The notes under the pieces are model-generated. The model was not told where the DNA came from. It saw only the letters and a program-made list of their open reading frames with translations, and did no database searches. From Hymenopellis radicata (lineage: Eukaryota > Basidiomycota > Agaricomycetes > Agaricales > Physalacriaceae), in NCBI GenBank assembly GCA_015501595.1, contig JADNRX010000253.1:1-64000 (forward strand): a stretch of DNA of 64,000 bases, given 5' to 3'. Of this stretch, positions 53,003 to 64,000 are shown in pieces. Made by a program: the position numbers and the translations under genes. Numbering within the stretch: the stretch's first letter is position 1; every line of letters starts with the position of its first letter.

Positions 53003-54045
53003 TTAACGTTTCCTCTTCAGCGGGTTGAAAGATTGACACAGGGAGCTTCGTTCCAACACCGCGTGCTCAGTCGCGTCCAGTTCAATACCGAGATCGTCGC
53101 CGAGATCTACCGCCTGTTGAGGGCTAAGAGAGTCCGCAATCAAGCTCCACAACCTGCGGGAAAGAATGACCGTTTCCCGTCAGAATACCGGGGTGCGACA
53201 GGCAACACACGTACACGCTGAAAATTTTCTTTCGGCTAAGCCATTCCGTTCGCCATTTAGTCCATTCTGCATCGACTTTGGCCAGGTCCTCGGCGGAAAT
53301 GAGGCTGTTGGCAGAGCGTAAAGGCTCAAGAAGGGCCGTCTTCTTTTCGACCTAACGCGCAAACGATTAGCACGACACAGCATGCTCGTCATCCTGCTCA
53401 CCGCTTCCGTTAGCTCAGCGATATGCTTGCTCAATTGGACATCAGAGGGCGTTGCGCGTATCTTTACGAGCTCTAGCGGCGTAGTGTGAGAAGGCGATAG
53501 CAGGCATATACACACCACCACATGCGCGCACCACTATTAGCGGATTTGAGTTCCGCGACAAGAACCTTGTTCTCCTCGTCGATTTGCTTTTGTTCCTCTT
53601 CCAGAACCGCGAGCTTCTCTGCCGGAACCGTATCGAGTTTAGCTTGATTGGCAACGAAGAACGTCGTTTTCCCTATCGGCAAAAACGTCAGTGGGCAGTG
53701 AAGTGGCGGCGGCGCGGACTAGACGATTGACTCACCGTATGTCTTCTGCACGAGCTCACCCTTTTCTGCTAGACTGAGCAGAATCTTCTGGGTCGCTGTT
53801 TTTGGGACAGCGCCCTTCAGATTGGCTGCGACGTCGACAGCACCATAGGGGCGGTTCATCTACATCGCGACAGATCAGTGACGGCCGGGCTCAGCATCGA
53901 TAATACTATCGCCTAACCCTCTTGACATATTCCAGTACCTTGTCTTCCGCTGGAGCGATCATGAGCATGGATCCATAGCATATATAGCAAGATCCCAACC
54001 TTCCTGCCCTTTAAGCACCTTTACATCCGATTTTGCCTTGGACAT
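53003..54045 (-). CDS. HOP2: Homologous-pairing protein 2 (Hop2/TBPIP)
   Basis: The gene starts at ATG 54043-54045 (MSKAKSDVKVLKGQE). The winged-helix part is built from several short exons: EDKVLEYVKR, MNRPYGAVDVAANLKGAVPK, TATQKILLSLAEKGELVQK, TYGKTTFFVANQ. Two coiled-coil exons follow: LDTVPAEKLAVLEEEQKQID-EENKVLVAELKSANSG and LVKIRATPSDVQLSKHIAEL, then EKKTALLEPLRSANSLISAE-DLAKVDAEWTKWRTEW and a final segment (DLGDDLGIELD) ending KRKR with TAA 53003-53005. The layout and the PYxxxDVxxNLxGxVxKTAxQKxLxxLxxKG pattern are those of Hop2, the partner of Mnd1 that promotes strand invasion by Dmc1/Rad51 in meiosis. It stands head to head with DAD2. Confidence 0.92.
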
Positions 54046-54132
54046 CGTCGTCGTCGTCGTCAAGAATGAAAAGACACGTGACGGTGAATTATTCCCCGAT
54101 TCGGCCAATTCCTTCTTTCGTCTCCTTCCACC
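54046..54132. promoter_or_regulatory. 87-bp shared upstream region between HOP2 and DAD2
   Basis: Only 87 bp separate the two divergent start codons, including a (GTC)n/(GAC)n run at 54046-54060. Both transcripts must start inside it or within the opposite gene, so regulation is probably coupled. No specific factor site is recognised. Confidence 0.6.
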
Positions 54133-54609
54133 ATGTTGCGCCAGTCCGTCGCTGCAAACCGCGCCTCCCAGGCCCCAAATGTCAACTCTGCCGCTGCAGT
54201 CGCAAAACGAAGAGAGAAGAAGAAGGAATTCGAGGCCGTCAGTGCTCTTGAACGCGCCAGCGCGCAGTACCTCGAACGTATCAATAGCCTTGCCGGCGAT
54301 TTTGACGTGATGGCAGATGGCGGTGAAGGTGCGCAGCCGGAATGCGTAATGCATATCCAGAATACTCAGCCAGGCTAGTCTTTGGTCAAGTCCTCGAACA
54401 GTGGCCCAAAATGTTCCAAATCCTCGGCCTATTTTGTACGTGACATATAACTTCCCAAGCTTTCTCCCAAACTGTTAGCAGTGCAATCAAGAGAGGCTGA
54501 GGAGAATTCCGAACACCCCGCCAGCAGGGAGCTAGCGCGCGATTTGCTTGTCCGGATCCCGATCGATGATTTACAAGAAATGCATTCCACAGAAACAGAA
54601 AGTACATAG
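54133..54609 (+). CDS. DAD2: DASH complex subunit Dad2
   Basis: Exons 54133-54328, 54379-54435 and 54479-54609 join in frame to 127 codons. The sequence reads MLRQSVAANRASQAPNVNSA, a basic helix (VAKRREKKKEFEAVSALERA), the conserved core SAQYLERINSLAGDFDVMAD-GGE, and after the first intron VFGQVLEQWPKMFQILGLF, the Dad2 signature. The C-terminal helix (ELARDLLVRIPIDDLQEM) ends in a Ser/Thr/Glu tail. Dad2 is part of the DASH/Dam1 ring that couples kinetochores to microtubule ends in fungi. Without the two short introns the frame would stop at 54378. Confidence 0.92.
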
Positions 54610-54675
54610 GTATAGGTACTCGAGGCAAGTACAATGTAAAGTGACAGTCCATTCCATGCTAACGTCGTACTAGTG

Positions 54676-57600
54676 TCATGACTTGCTCGCGGCAGTCTTC
54701 TTTTGTTCCTTCAACATGGCAATCCGCTAGACAACGCCAATGAGAACGGAGAAAGGCCAGGTATATCCGCAATCGTACCTGTTTCCTCTCCTCTTTGCGG
54801 CGCGCCATCTCGGCCGCTCTTTCTTCTTTTGTTAGAGGCGCGGACGGTGTTGGTGGGGACGCGACATCGCTATCCCATTGGTCGGCAGATGAACTTGCTT
54901 GTGACTGCACAGATGCTGTAACGAGAGGACTGCGCGATCTTGCCATTGGCGGAGATTTGGTTTTGTGGGACGCTGCAAAGTCGCATATAATTAACAATTT
55001 ATTCACATTTAGAGGTCCACTCACAAAGTGTGCTCCCTCCATTCGTAAACGCAGGAGTAGGCTTCGGCTGAACCACCGGTGCTGGTGGTGCGACTTCAAA
55101 CGCGCCTGAGTGGAAAGCATTAGACGAACACTATTATGAGCAAGCAGATCTGACTGACTCCAATCATCTTCGTCGGCGTTAACGTCCATCAGATCATCGC
55201 CTCCCCACGGATTGTCATTCTCTGCCGCGACCTCCTCAGTCAATTGATCAATCAGTGCTGCAGATACTGCACTCGAGGACTTGTGTGCTCCCAACTGCAA
55301 CCCTTTACCTTTTGAAGCAGGCTTGATAGAGAACCCTGGAATAGCAGGACTCGACACAGTCGAGTTCGCGGCTGACACTGAAGTCAGCAAAGGGCTTGGG
55401 CGAAGGTTGCCGATGCGCGAATCTTCTGGAGGAGGTGCAGATGTCGGGCGGTCAATCGTGGCTCCGCCGATCGTGCTTTGCATGTCTGTAGCAGCGAGCT
55501 ATGGAGCTGGAATCAGAAGGGTGTGAGGGTAAAAGGGAGAAGACGTACCCGTCTACCGATAGAGGAGATTGCCCATCCTGCAAGTGCACCGGCGGCGCCT
55601 GCTGCTGAGGTGGCCAGCGTTCCATCTTGGGGTGCTGCCCCAGTGATGGCAGCGAGCTTGTCGTTGACATCGGAGATGGCAGTCTCAGGCTATCTAGACG
55701 TCAATATGGTTGACGGAAAGACGATCAGTAGACATACCATCGTAGAAGCATGGCTCTCTAGCTTCTTGACGAACAAGTCCACAGCCTTGAAGGCTTGATC
55801 TCGAACAAGTCTAGCAATACCTTTAGCGCATCAACAAAGGAACTTCAATATTAACTCACTTCTCTTTATCAATCATTGCAGAAGAAAGATTCGGTATGAC
55901 TTTCGTGGCCAAGTCTTCAGCGTCAAAGCAATCGATAGTCGCCATGAAAGCCATGAGACCGGCCACCCGGCGTGTACAAAAGTGTCCTTGATAGCACGAG
56001 TAAACGCGGGTACGAGGACTTTCTTCTTCGTGTTGTACCCCAGTGTAGGGCCTAGGCGGCCTATCAGGATACAAGTGTTCGTTCGTATTGAAGCCTCTGA
56101 GTCAGTCTGCATCCTTGCAAGATGCCGCAGCAAGTCGTTATTCAGGACGCGGTCACTAAACTATGAAAGAGGTTAGCCATGTAAGTACACAGACGAAGTG
56201 CCAAACCTTAGGCGCTAGTAAGATGACGGACTTGACAGTCGCTTCACGAATCACAGCGACAGTATCGGAAAATCCAGTTTGCTGTTGAAAACACCGTGTT
56301 AATCCAATGGATATGCAATGATTAGAGGAAGAATCACTAGATGTGGGAAAATTTTGTCCACAGTCTTCTTGTCCAACTTCTCCACATATTCTGGTAACTG
56401 GTCCAGCAACGCCATACGCGTTCCACGGTCGGGGCTTGCGAAAAGCTTCACGAGCGGCGCGACAAGCGTGTTCTGATACTCATCAGAAGATACATTGTTA
56501 CCGAATTTGATCACCAAAGGAAGCATCGTAGCAGCAGAAGCCCCTCCGAATTCAAGAGCCTTGAGAAGGGATGGCAGAATACGATGGGTTGCAAACTCGG
56601 GAGGGAAGGAATCCGCCGATTCGTTCAGATTTCTCAGAAGCGCGTTCTTCTCGGATTCGCTGCCCAGTGTGAAGTTGTCCAGCGCAGAGCAGACTTGAAC
56701 GAGTCTATTGCTCGAAAAGAAGCCTGAATCGGCCATTCCAGTATCTAGAAATCGTTTTGGTGACCATCGAGCTTTATTTGAGGGGTTCAGCAGATTTTTG
56801 ACGAGGGGGAAGACTGCTGTGGGTATTTCCCCACGAGATGCTGCTGTTGGGGGTGGATGGGAGGATGGGCAGTTGGTGGAGGGTGATTTGTTGGGTTGAA
56901 GACGGCATTGATGAGAAGCCCAAGAGAGTACGCGTCTGCAGCGGATGGGTCACCTCTCGAACAAAGATTAGACGAAAGCAACTAAAAGATAGTGCATGCG
57001 CGTCTTACTGTTTCAATGATGACCATCCGTTCTTCTTGACTTCAGGGGCGGCCCATGTCATCGCGTTTGGTAGGAGTCCTCCGAGCGTCTTGGGATATAT
57101 ATTTCAGTATGAAGAGAGGGTCGATAGAGACGGTGCGCACGTAGAGGACAGCGGCATCATCGTTTGGATTACTGAGAACTTCGAGACCTCCAAGTTTCCA
57201 TTCGCCAGATGGTGATATGAAGACGGATGTGGTGCGAACGTTTCCATGAGTTGAGGCACAAGGATCGTTGAGGAAGGCCAACGCGACCTGGATGATGACA
57301 TTATTAGCACGATCAACAGTTGATGATAGTAGAAACGTACTGAAACCCGATGAAGACCCCAAAGTAGCCAGTCTTCCCTTTCTTTGCTTCCTTTGATGGA
57401 CCACGAATCGAGGACGGCTTGTAATGGACGAACGCGTTCGGTCATTGATGAATATTGTGGACTCGGATTCAACAGCATCGAGATACTTGAGAACATCGGG
57501 ATGGCGCGTCGTTCGAAGCTTTCGGAGTGCATTTTTTGCGAGCGGCTCGAGGTTCTTTTTCTGGGAGAAATCGTATTCAAAGACGGAGACTGGGCTGCCG

Positions 57601-57779
57601 TCGTCCTACGTGGAAGGTGAATGATATCGAGCACTGAATGAGGATACACGGACCCGTTTAGTGCCATCGTAGAGGGTGCATATTCCGTCGAGTGAGGATA
57701 CGGTTGGGCCAAGAGAGAAGGGTAGGTTGAGCCCCGATTTGTTGACCAAGACAGTCCCTAGACTACGGAGGTAGTCCAT
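54676..57779 (-). CDS. SCYL1: SCY1-like pseudokinase (SCYL1/N-terminal kinase-like)
   Basis: The gene starts at ATG 57777-57779 (MDYLRSLGTVLVNKSGLNLP-FSLG). The kinase-like domain has DGSPVSVFEYDFS, ALRKLRTTRHPDVLKYLDAV (the RHPN-type motif), ALAFLNDPCASTHGNVRTTS-VFI where HRDLKPxN would be, GEWKLGGLEVLS in place of DFG, and APEVKKNGW. It lacks the catalytic Asp motifs, as SCY1-like proteins do. A HEAT-repeat region follows: VQVCSALDNFTLGSESEKNA-LLRNL, ILPSLLKALEFGGASAATML, LRHLARMQTDSEASIRTNTC and ARVAGLMAFMATIDCFDAED. The C-terminus is disordered (TSAPPPEDSRIG; GGDDLMDVNADEDDW) with a helical Arg/Lys-rich end stopping at TGA 54676-54678. SCYL1/Cex1-type proteins work in retrograde vesicle traffic and tRNA export. 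Confidence 0.92.
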
Positions 57780-58056
57780 GATGGTGGTCGAGGATCAAAA
57801 CACGTTGTCAACCAATCAGCGCGCTGCACAGCAACGATGTAATCCCCGCTGTGGACCACCACAACGAGAGTTAGTGTAGAGAGGTAACCGTAAACAACAA
57901 TTGAAGTGAAGGCTTCATTGAAGGAGACCGGCGATCAAAAGTTGACCATGTGCCGGACCGATTGGCGTTTCTTGTTTCTGCCTCTTACCACCATCACCCA
58001 TCTAGGCGTCCCTCCTCCCGCCTCCATCTCCAGCCTATTCATGATCACGACCTCTC
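57780..58056. promoter_or_regulatory. 277-bp shared upstream region between SCYL1 and MED14
   Basis: The start codons of the two divergent genes lie 277 bp apart. No TATA box stands out. Confidence 0.5.
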
Positions 58057-61000
58057 ATGGATCCGGCGAGCACAATGGCTGCTGACACAAAGCCTGTCGA
58101 AAATGGCATCAACGGCCTTCACATCAACGGAGACTCCGAATTCACTCTCGAACAGCTCGAACGCGAGCTCCCATTTGTGGCTAATGATCAAGTCTATCTT
58201 GGAGATCTCTTGGGACGCGTTATGCAGACCATATATGCAGAGCTATCAGAACTGGCAGAAACGTGCGCTCTTCATTTTGTGGCTGTTAAGCACATGTTCA
58301 AAAAGCCCTGGTCTGTAGAATGCCAAACATGTCCGATAGCGCGCGGAAACGCACTCTTGCAGACTGGGTAGTCAAAACCAAGAAGCAGATAGTCAAACTG
58401 TATGCTGTAGCAAAATGGTCGCGCGACGCCGCCACCGTCCAAAAATGCATGGTAGATCAGCCTCCATTCCAATAAAACATGCCTTTGAAATGTTTGCAGA
58501 ATGTCACCGCGTTCTTGATGAACCAGAACCGTCAATTTGGAGACGCCGTTGGTGGTATCAACTTTGCAAGAGAAGGCTTAGATCCGGCGCGGTACGACTA
58601 GCATCACTCAGCTTGTCATCCGTAATATTTATTCTGAACAGACTACGGAACCACGACCTATTAACGTCCCTTGACGTCCTCACCACCGGTTCATATCGAA
58701 GACTTCCTACAGTTATCAAGGTCGATCTCCAGCTCAAGTATGGCAAACCTCTACTGACGTCCGTGCCACAGAAAACCCTGATTCCCTTGACCCCACTAAC
58801 TGATGCTCAAGTTATCAAAACACTCGTTGACCTCGAAGACGCCATGCGCTATCGACTACGGCTTTCTGAAATCATTCCCATCGAAATGTCCGAATACAGG
58901 ATTGCCAACGGGCGCGTTGTGTTCACTGTTCCAAAACTTTTCCAGGTCACTTTATGCGCGTCTGGGTCGGAAAAGACGGATGGCTGGTTCTTCGTACACG
59001 CCGAATTCTTGATCACCGCTGGCGCTACTGGAATACAAGAATTCCCCCGAATCCCAACTGGAGTAATGAAGCGTTATATAACAGAGGAAGCGGACTCTCG
59101 GTTGGGGTATTACGTGCCAATACGCGAGGAACCTTTGCCGCCTGGCGTCGAACGTCCTCCAGGATACGCTCCACCAACAAAGCCGACGCTTCCGGAAGGG
59201 TTTGTGGACGCGCCTCTGGTCAGGGTTTTCAACTTCTTGCGTAAAACACTTCGCTTTACCTTCTGGCATGTCTGACGTGCATCACAGAAATGATGTCCTT
59301 GTCATACCAGTTGGAGATTCTCCTCTACCAAGCTGAGCGGATGCGTTCCCTCGGATGGGCAGAGTACATGCGAGTACAAATGACTGCTGATCGCAAGCAG
59401 TTGACTGTATCTTATTGGGTGTACGTTCAAATTCTTCGCGTGGGATTGTATATTTAATATTTTCTTCCATCTCAGGCGGAAGCCAAGCGCGGCTGCTAGT
59501 AATCGACCGCAACAACAACAGCGGCAAAACAGAATCCCTCTGCTAGCCGGCACAGTGACTATTGCAATTGTCCAAGCTCAGAGTAATGGGAAACCGGATC
59601 GGACGCCTCGAAATCGAATATTATCTGAACTTCAGTACAAAGCGAAGCTAGGTAACTTGCGACCTTCGGATGAGGTTGAAGGGCTTCGATTCAAGGTAAC
59701 ATGGGAGCCAGAGCCAAATGCTCTTGGTGTACATATACCACAGGACGCTTTGGTGATGCCTCAGGAGGTTCTTGTTGTGGTAGGACTCGTCCACTCTCAT
59801 CGGTGAATCTTTTGTTTGACCAGTTATTCAGAATCCAGATGACCTCGATTTCCAATCACTTTTGACAAACATAATAACACGACATACACGCGGCATCCTA
59901 ATGAAAATGCAAGACAATCTTCGATACGGACCTTCTCGCAACGTATTTGGAGGGCCTGGGATCGTTAGCTTGGTCGACGAAGGTAAGGAGTTTGTGCCTG
60001 CCCTTTCGAGATGGAAATTGACGTATTTTCAGCTTCTTCGTGTGCTCTTCGGATACGCCTGTGTGCGGAAGAAATTGTCATCATTACTCTGGATCCAAGA
60101 ACTGGTCATCTCAATGTACGCGATACTGGGGATCTTGCTTCTGCCGGACGTGGTCCTCGGTTCGCGGCTCTCACCGTTCAACTGCTTGAACATCCTGATA
60201 GGCTGGTGGACTTCTTGATGCGGCTTCGCATATCTGTAAGTCCTCTACCTAGTGTTGTTGTGGTAAAGCTATTAACTGCGCCAGACCCTCATCGATTTGG
60301 CGGAGCAAACTGCGCAATATCTGGGATTACAATGCTACCGTACTCGCAACTTTGTCAAAGAGGGTGCGTATTCATACTTTTACGATGACGCATAGACTGA
60401 CACGAATTGTAGAATTGCGAAAACTTGGCTCACAAGCTCGGGGAACGCTATATATACAACTGGAATACTTTCCTGAGCATTATCTTGTCGTTGTCGTCAC
60501 AAACGACAAGTACAAATACGCGCTCATAGAAACCAAGATCATTCCGAATTCCATGTACACCAGCATGGTCATGGATGATGTCGGCTGGTTGGATTATTCA
60601 CGAATAATGGGCGAACAGGAGGAGCTTGGGAAGGACGATCCGCGTGCAGGCATGAAGCGCAAACGCAGCGTGGATGTCAGTGCCATGGAGGGCAAGGGAT
60701 ACACCCTTGAGACGTCAGTGCTCCGCGAGCTCTACAGCTATTGCTGCGCTCGAGTGGCCTACGTGAACGTGGAGAAGCAATTCAAGATTCGCCACATTCC
60801 CTTCACACACGTCAATCCTGCGCCTTCCTCTGTACTGCCAGAACTCCAGTCCTCATTGGCGCGTTCGGTTCCTTCATTATGCGTGCAGTCCCAGCACATA
60901 CTCGCGGGAGCGCCTGCGGCGGAGGCAGCCATGCCCAACATTCGCGTCATACCACTCAATTGGTGGTCGCAGGATCCCAACAAGCGTGCTCAGGTGGTGA

Positions 61001-61827
61001 CGTGTGTCAAGTTGAAATACGTCTACATCCGCGGAGGTGGCACTGGGGGGATTATACGGCCCTCCAAGCGGATTATCTATGACACGACGGAGGCCGTGGT
61101 GTCTTTCCTCAGCGAGAACGTGAACACGTGTGTGGACGAGTTCTTGGAGGAGTGGGCGCGGGTGAGTAAGATGGTGGTCATTGCGCGCGCGGTTGCGCAA
61201 ATGGACGGAGGTGTGCGGTTACTCGAGTTTGATCTCCGTGAGGTGGTGTTTGCGTACGAGGGTGATTTCACTGTTGCTGTTCGGTGCGTGGAGCAGGGTG
61301 GGAGCACGTTTGAACTCAAGTTTGGCCGCATTGGGGGGAGGTGGGACGAAGGGAACCCGCATTCCAAGGCGGAGCCCTTCTTGAGGACAGTGCTTAATGC
61401 GGAGCGACTTGCATTATCGGTGCAGAGGCTCGTTATGCTGCTGAGAAACACCCTTCCGATTGTCGTTGCACTCGAGGAGGAAGGTGCGGATGTCTTTGCA
61501 AAGAGTGCTGGATGGTATCGTGTGTTGTATCAGAAGCGGAGTCGCACACATGCCCTGGACTTTCGTCTAATGACGGAGAGGCGTGTCGCGATATTGGATG
61601 GGTCGTATTCTCTGTTCTCTACCAAGGCTCTGGGGAAGGAGCTTTCTACGGCGGATGTGGTGGGCCTCAAGCCTATTCCCAATTTTTCGTCCATCCTCCG
61701 TGACTTACCTGGGCCTGGGCGTCGACTGGACGTGTCGATGGTGTGCAAGGTGGAGGAGATTGGGCCGCTGGCGAAGGAGCTGCACCAGCAGGTGGTGAAG
61801 GAGCTCGGTTCGGAGATGGAACTGTGA
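58057..61827 (+). CDS. MED14: Mediator complex subunit 14
   Basis: A long, multi-exon gene runs from ATG 58057 (MDPASTMAADTKPVENGING) to TGA 61825-61827. The conserved N-terminal block reads YLGDLLGRVMQTIYAELSEL-AETLPNMSD, then RTLADWVVKTKKQIVKLYAV-AKWSRDAATVQKCMN and LLTSLDVLTTGSYRRLPTVI. This is the signature of MED14/Rgr1 (helical NTD). Then come MRYRLRLSEIIP, PLVRVFNFL, SYQLEILLYQAERMRSLGWA, and a repeated beta-rich C-terminal half with LRKLGSQARGTLYIQLEYFP-EHYLVVVVTNDKYKYALIE. The final exon (60405-61827) is long and open. MED14 is the scaffold connecting head, middle and tail of Mediator and is essential. With MED21 at 39 kb, two Mediator subunits lie within 23 kb, probably by chance. 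Several intron borders between 58290 and 60410 are approximate. Confidence 0.93.
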
Positions 61828-62778
61828 CATACTGCGTGTTTATAGTATAATAGTAATCGAGGTCGATTGTTAGCCGCGCGCGGTGCGGGCGGGGCCTGTA
61901 GTGCCAAACATAAACATTGACGCCCCTACCAACTTCCTTTCGGTTCCCCCTCATTCTGCCATTGGCACTTTTTTTCGAGTGTGACCTTTTTTTGTATGCG
62001 GAAATCGTCAACGCCCGCCCGCCCCAGTACTTTGGGGTTGGTGCTCTCCTAGGATCGAACCGAAATCTGCTCCAGGACAAGGTTTTGGACAAGGCACACG
62101 AGTTATGAATGCGCCTCATGTAGCTCGTGTACGCGTTCCATCTTTAGGATCCATTATGATGTACTGACCGTTACTGGAGGTCTAGACTCGTGCGGAGCGC
62201 GATTGCAATCATTACACTCTGCCGGTACGCTGTCGTGCCATGGCTCGTCAACCTACTTTCCAAGTCTGGCACATTCAGTTGATCACGCTGTCCAGATGGC
62301 AGCGTCTTTTAGCCATCGGAATGGCGCCACGATAAATATATACGGTGCGACTTTTTTTGTTGAATGGTGCTCCATTGCATTTGAACGTTCTTGAGACAGG
62401 TGTGCAACCTCCGCCAGGAAATGTACTGGGGATGTATTGATTGGACTCCGAGAGCCTATTCGCACTTGCGACGACATACCACGCCCCCAAGGCGAGGGTC
62501 AAATGCGCGCTCCAAGGGGCAGTCGAACGAAGAACGCCATGACCTATGAGTCATGGTGATATCATGATTCGCACGCTACTGGCCGGTATACTTAAACCCC
62601 ACACAAACATAACTCTGCTCTCTCCCTCCTATTAGGACATTGACAACGTCGAACAAGTTCGACCCCTACAACAACGACGAGCCACATTGTTACTGTATGT
62701 TTCCTGATTAGGCAAGCTGCCTACTACTCCCCCTGAATAAGGTTGATTTGCGGTTTCTGACGTGAATTATGTCTAGGA
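61828..62778. other. Intergenic; MED14 3' flank and leader of the last gene
   Basis: No gene is seen. A short segment around 62050 has a T-arm-like GATCGAACC but cannot be folded into a tRNA. 62600-62700 may hold the untranslated leader or a first coding exon of the next gene. Confidence 0.4.
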
Positions 62779-64000
62779 AATGGTAGAACCGGTTTTCGAC
62801 GTGCACCTGAGGAATATGACCCCCCGCCCACACGCGACAGTCGGTGGCGACGCGTCAAGAAGTGAGTACGCCATGACATCATACCCAGTCGCTGCCAAAT
62901 AGCCTTAAACTCGGCGGCCAGCATTTTTGCCTCCATTCAACGGGACGGCTCGTCCGTTTACTCTCGCTCATTTTATTATTTTATGTTCTTACGCCTTATT
63001 TTGTCCAGCTAAGCCTACCGATACGCGTTCCCGAGGTACTTTTGGTACGATTCTCCCTCCTGCTGGTAATGTACAAGTCTAACACGATATGTCTCTCTAG
63101 CGCAACATATTAATTTACTTGCTCTCACACTTTCATTGCTAGATTCTGACGCTGAGTCGCGGCATGCTCTAGAGAGTCCATCGGAATCTATGCAGAGTGA
63201 CGCTTCTGACCAAGGACGCAATCCCAGGCGCGGTATGTACCCAACCTTGTTGAATTTGATCCTCTCATCGATCAAGTCCAGGTTACGAAAATAGCCAGCC
63301 CTCGCGCACAAACTACCCCATTCCTGGGCCCAATCCACAGTTCAACGCGAATGCGCCACCTTACGGCCAGTCGCCGTTCTCGCCGGGCCAGTACACTGGT
63401 CCCATGGCGCCTCAGCCCCAATTTTCGTACTTACAGCCATACGATAACCATGTACCGCCGAACGCACATGGCTATCAGTCTCCCATGTTTCCTTCCATTT
63501 ATCCGACGCCGGCTCCGACAGACTCTGGCTCACATTCGTTTCCTGTGATCTACAGTTCGTCTCCACACCCTGCAGCGGCTCCACAGACCAATGGTCCTCC
63601 GTTTCAGGTTTTTCGGTACTCAAACTCGCCGCCGTCTGCAGGCCAGTACCCGTATCCTCCAAATACATATCCGCAAACATATCCCCCGTCTCCAGTATAC
63701 CAGCCTCAATACAGCTATGTTCCACCTGGAGGGAGTTATCCTTCGTACAGCCCTCCCGCCGAAATGGACACCGCGTCACCTTGGTGGTTTGTCCAGCCTC
63801 CCGTGTCCCCTCGACCATACGATGGGTCTCCGTCTCCGTTCCGTGGACCTTATCCTGTGGCATATTCTCCAGTTCAAGCCGCGGGAGCAGATAGTAGTTT
63901 TCCTTCTCAACGTCCTCCTATGTCTCGGGCAAATTCATTTGCAATAACACCCTCCCCGCTAGCACCTTCTCCTTCTGGGCGCGTTCCACCCGAGACGGTT
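62779..64000 (+). CDS. Pro/Tyr/Ser-rich disordered protein, 5' part only
   Basis: The gene runs off the end of the window. Well-supported exons are 63009-63065 (KPTDTRSRGTFGTILPPA), 63143-63232 (SDAESRHALESPSESMQSDA and SDQGRNPRR) and 63282-64000, which join in frame. The last exon is open to the window end and reads many copies of YPP, SP and QPQ-type short motifs (SPFSPGQYTGPMAPQPQFSY; NTYPQTYPPSPVYQPQYSYV). A likely earlier exon at about 62779-62859 reads NGRTGFRRAPEEYDPPPTRD and SRWRRVK, but how it joins is not settled, and the start codon is unknown. Prion-like composition suggests an RNA-binding or condensate protein whose folded domain would lie further on; no domain is visible here. 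Confidence 0.6.

Noticed and set aside
38934..61827. MED21 and MED14 as a functional Mediator cluster
   Set aside because: They are 19 kb apart with many unrelated genes between; chance proximity is the simpler reading.
62040..62110. Possible tRNA (T-arm-like sequence GATCGAACC)
   Set aside because: On neither strand could I pair acceptor, D and anticodon stems around it.

Overview
The window looks like nuclear DNA of a basidiomycete, most likely a mushroom-forming Agaricomycete. Genes are split by many short introns (about 45-60 nt, GT..AG, a few GC..AG). They encode typical eukaryotic factors (two Mediator subunits, DASH, Hop2, Rho GTPase, TMEM184, CNNM/Mam3, Isa2, Qri7), a secreted GH43 glycosidase and a GtaA-type glutaminase-like ectoprotein. 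Genes lie on both strands without operons. I see no rRNA, tRNA, CRISPR array or bacterial signal. Because the genes are spliced, most CDS entries are envelopes from start to stop codon; exon borders are given where I could read them.

Left part (1-17.8 kb): the 3' end of a SNG1-like membrane protein gene, a GH43 gene on the opposite strand, then a transposon-rich block. A Mutator-like (MULE) transposase gene at 3.86-8.06 kb is interrupted by a 1,108-bp non-autonomous element with hAT hallmarks (8-bp target duplication, TAG...CTA inverted ends). Then come an AidB-like acyl-CoA dehydrogenase, a small disordered protein, a 689-bp palindromic element with 215-bp inverted repeats and an 11-bp target duplication, degenerate coding remnants, a four-exon small gene and an SDR oxidoreductase.

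Middle (18-41 kb): a TMEM184-family membrane protein; a gene-poor, rearranged stretch (21.4-25.8 kb) with a frameshifted reverse-transcriptase relic, a truncated mitochondrial carrier and a displaced copy of the GH43 3' end; a BRCT-domain protein; a small secreted cysteine-rich protein; a large GtaA-like protein with a C-terminal membrane anchor and PPxY motif; a 481-bp MITE with perfect 8-bp target duplication; a BTB protein; a CNNM/Mam3 transporter-like protein; MED21; and a degenerate coding region between short direct repeats.

Right part (41-64 kb): a compact housekeeping block. It holds a mitochondrial-type acyl-CoA synthetase, a long ankyrin/serine-rich protein, Qri7 (tRNA t6A), Isa2 (Fe-S assembly), a Rho2-like GTPase, Hop2 and Dad2 head to head across 87 bp, SCYL1-like pseudokinase and MED14 head to head across 277 bp, and the 5' part of a proline/tyrosine-rich disordered protein running off the end.

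The strongest unusual signals are the nested transposons, the long-inverted-repeat element carrying a coding-like tail, the MITE at 34 kb and the chimeric duplication locus at 24.2-25.8 kb. I found no convincing new defence, RNA or toxin system.
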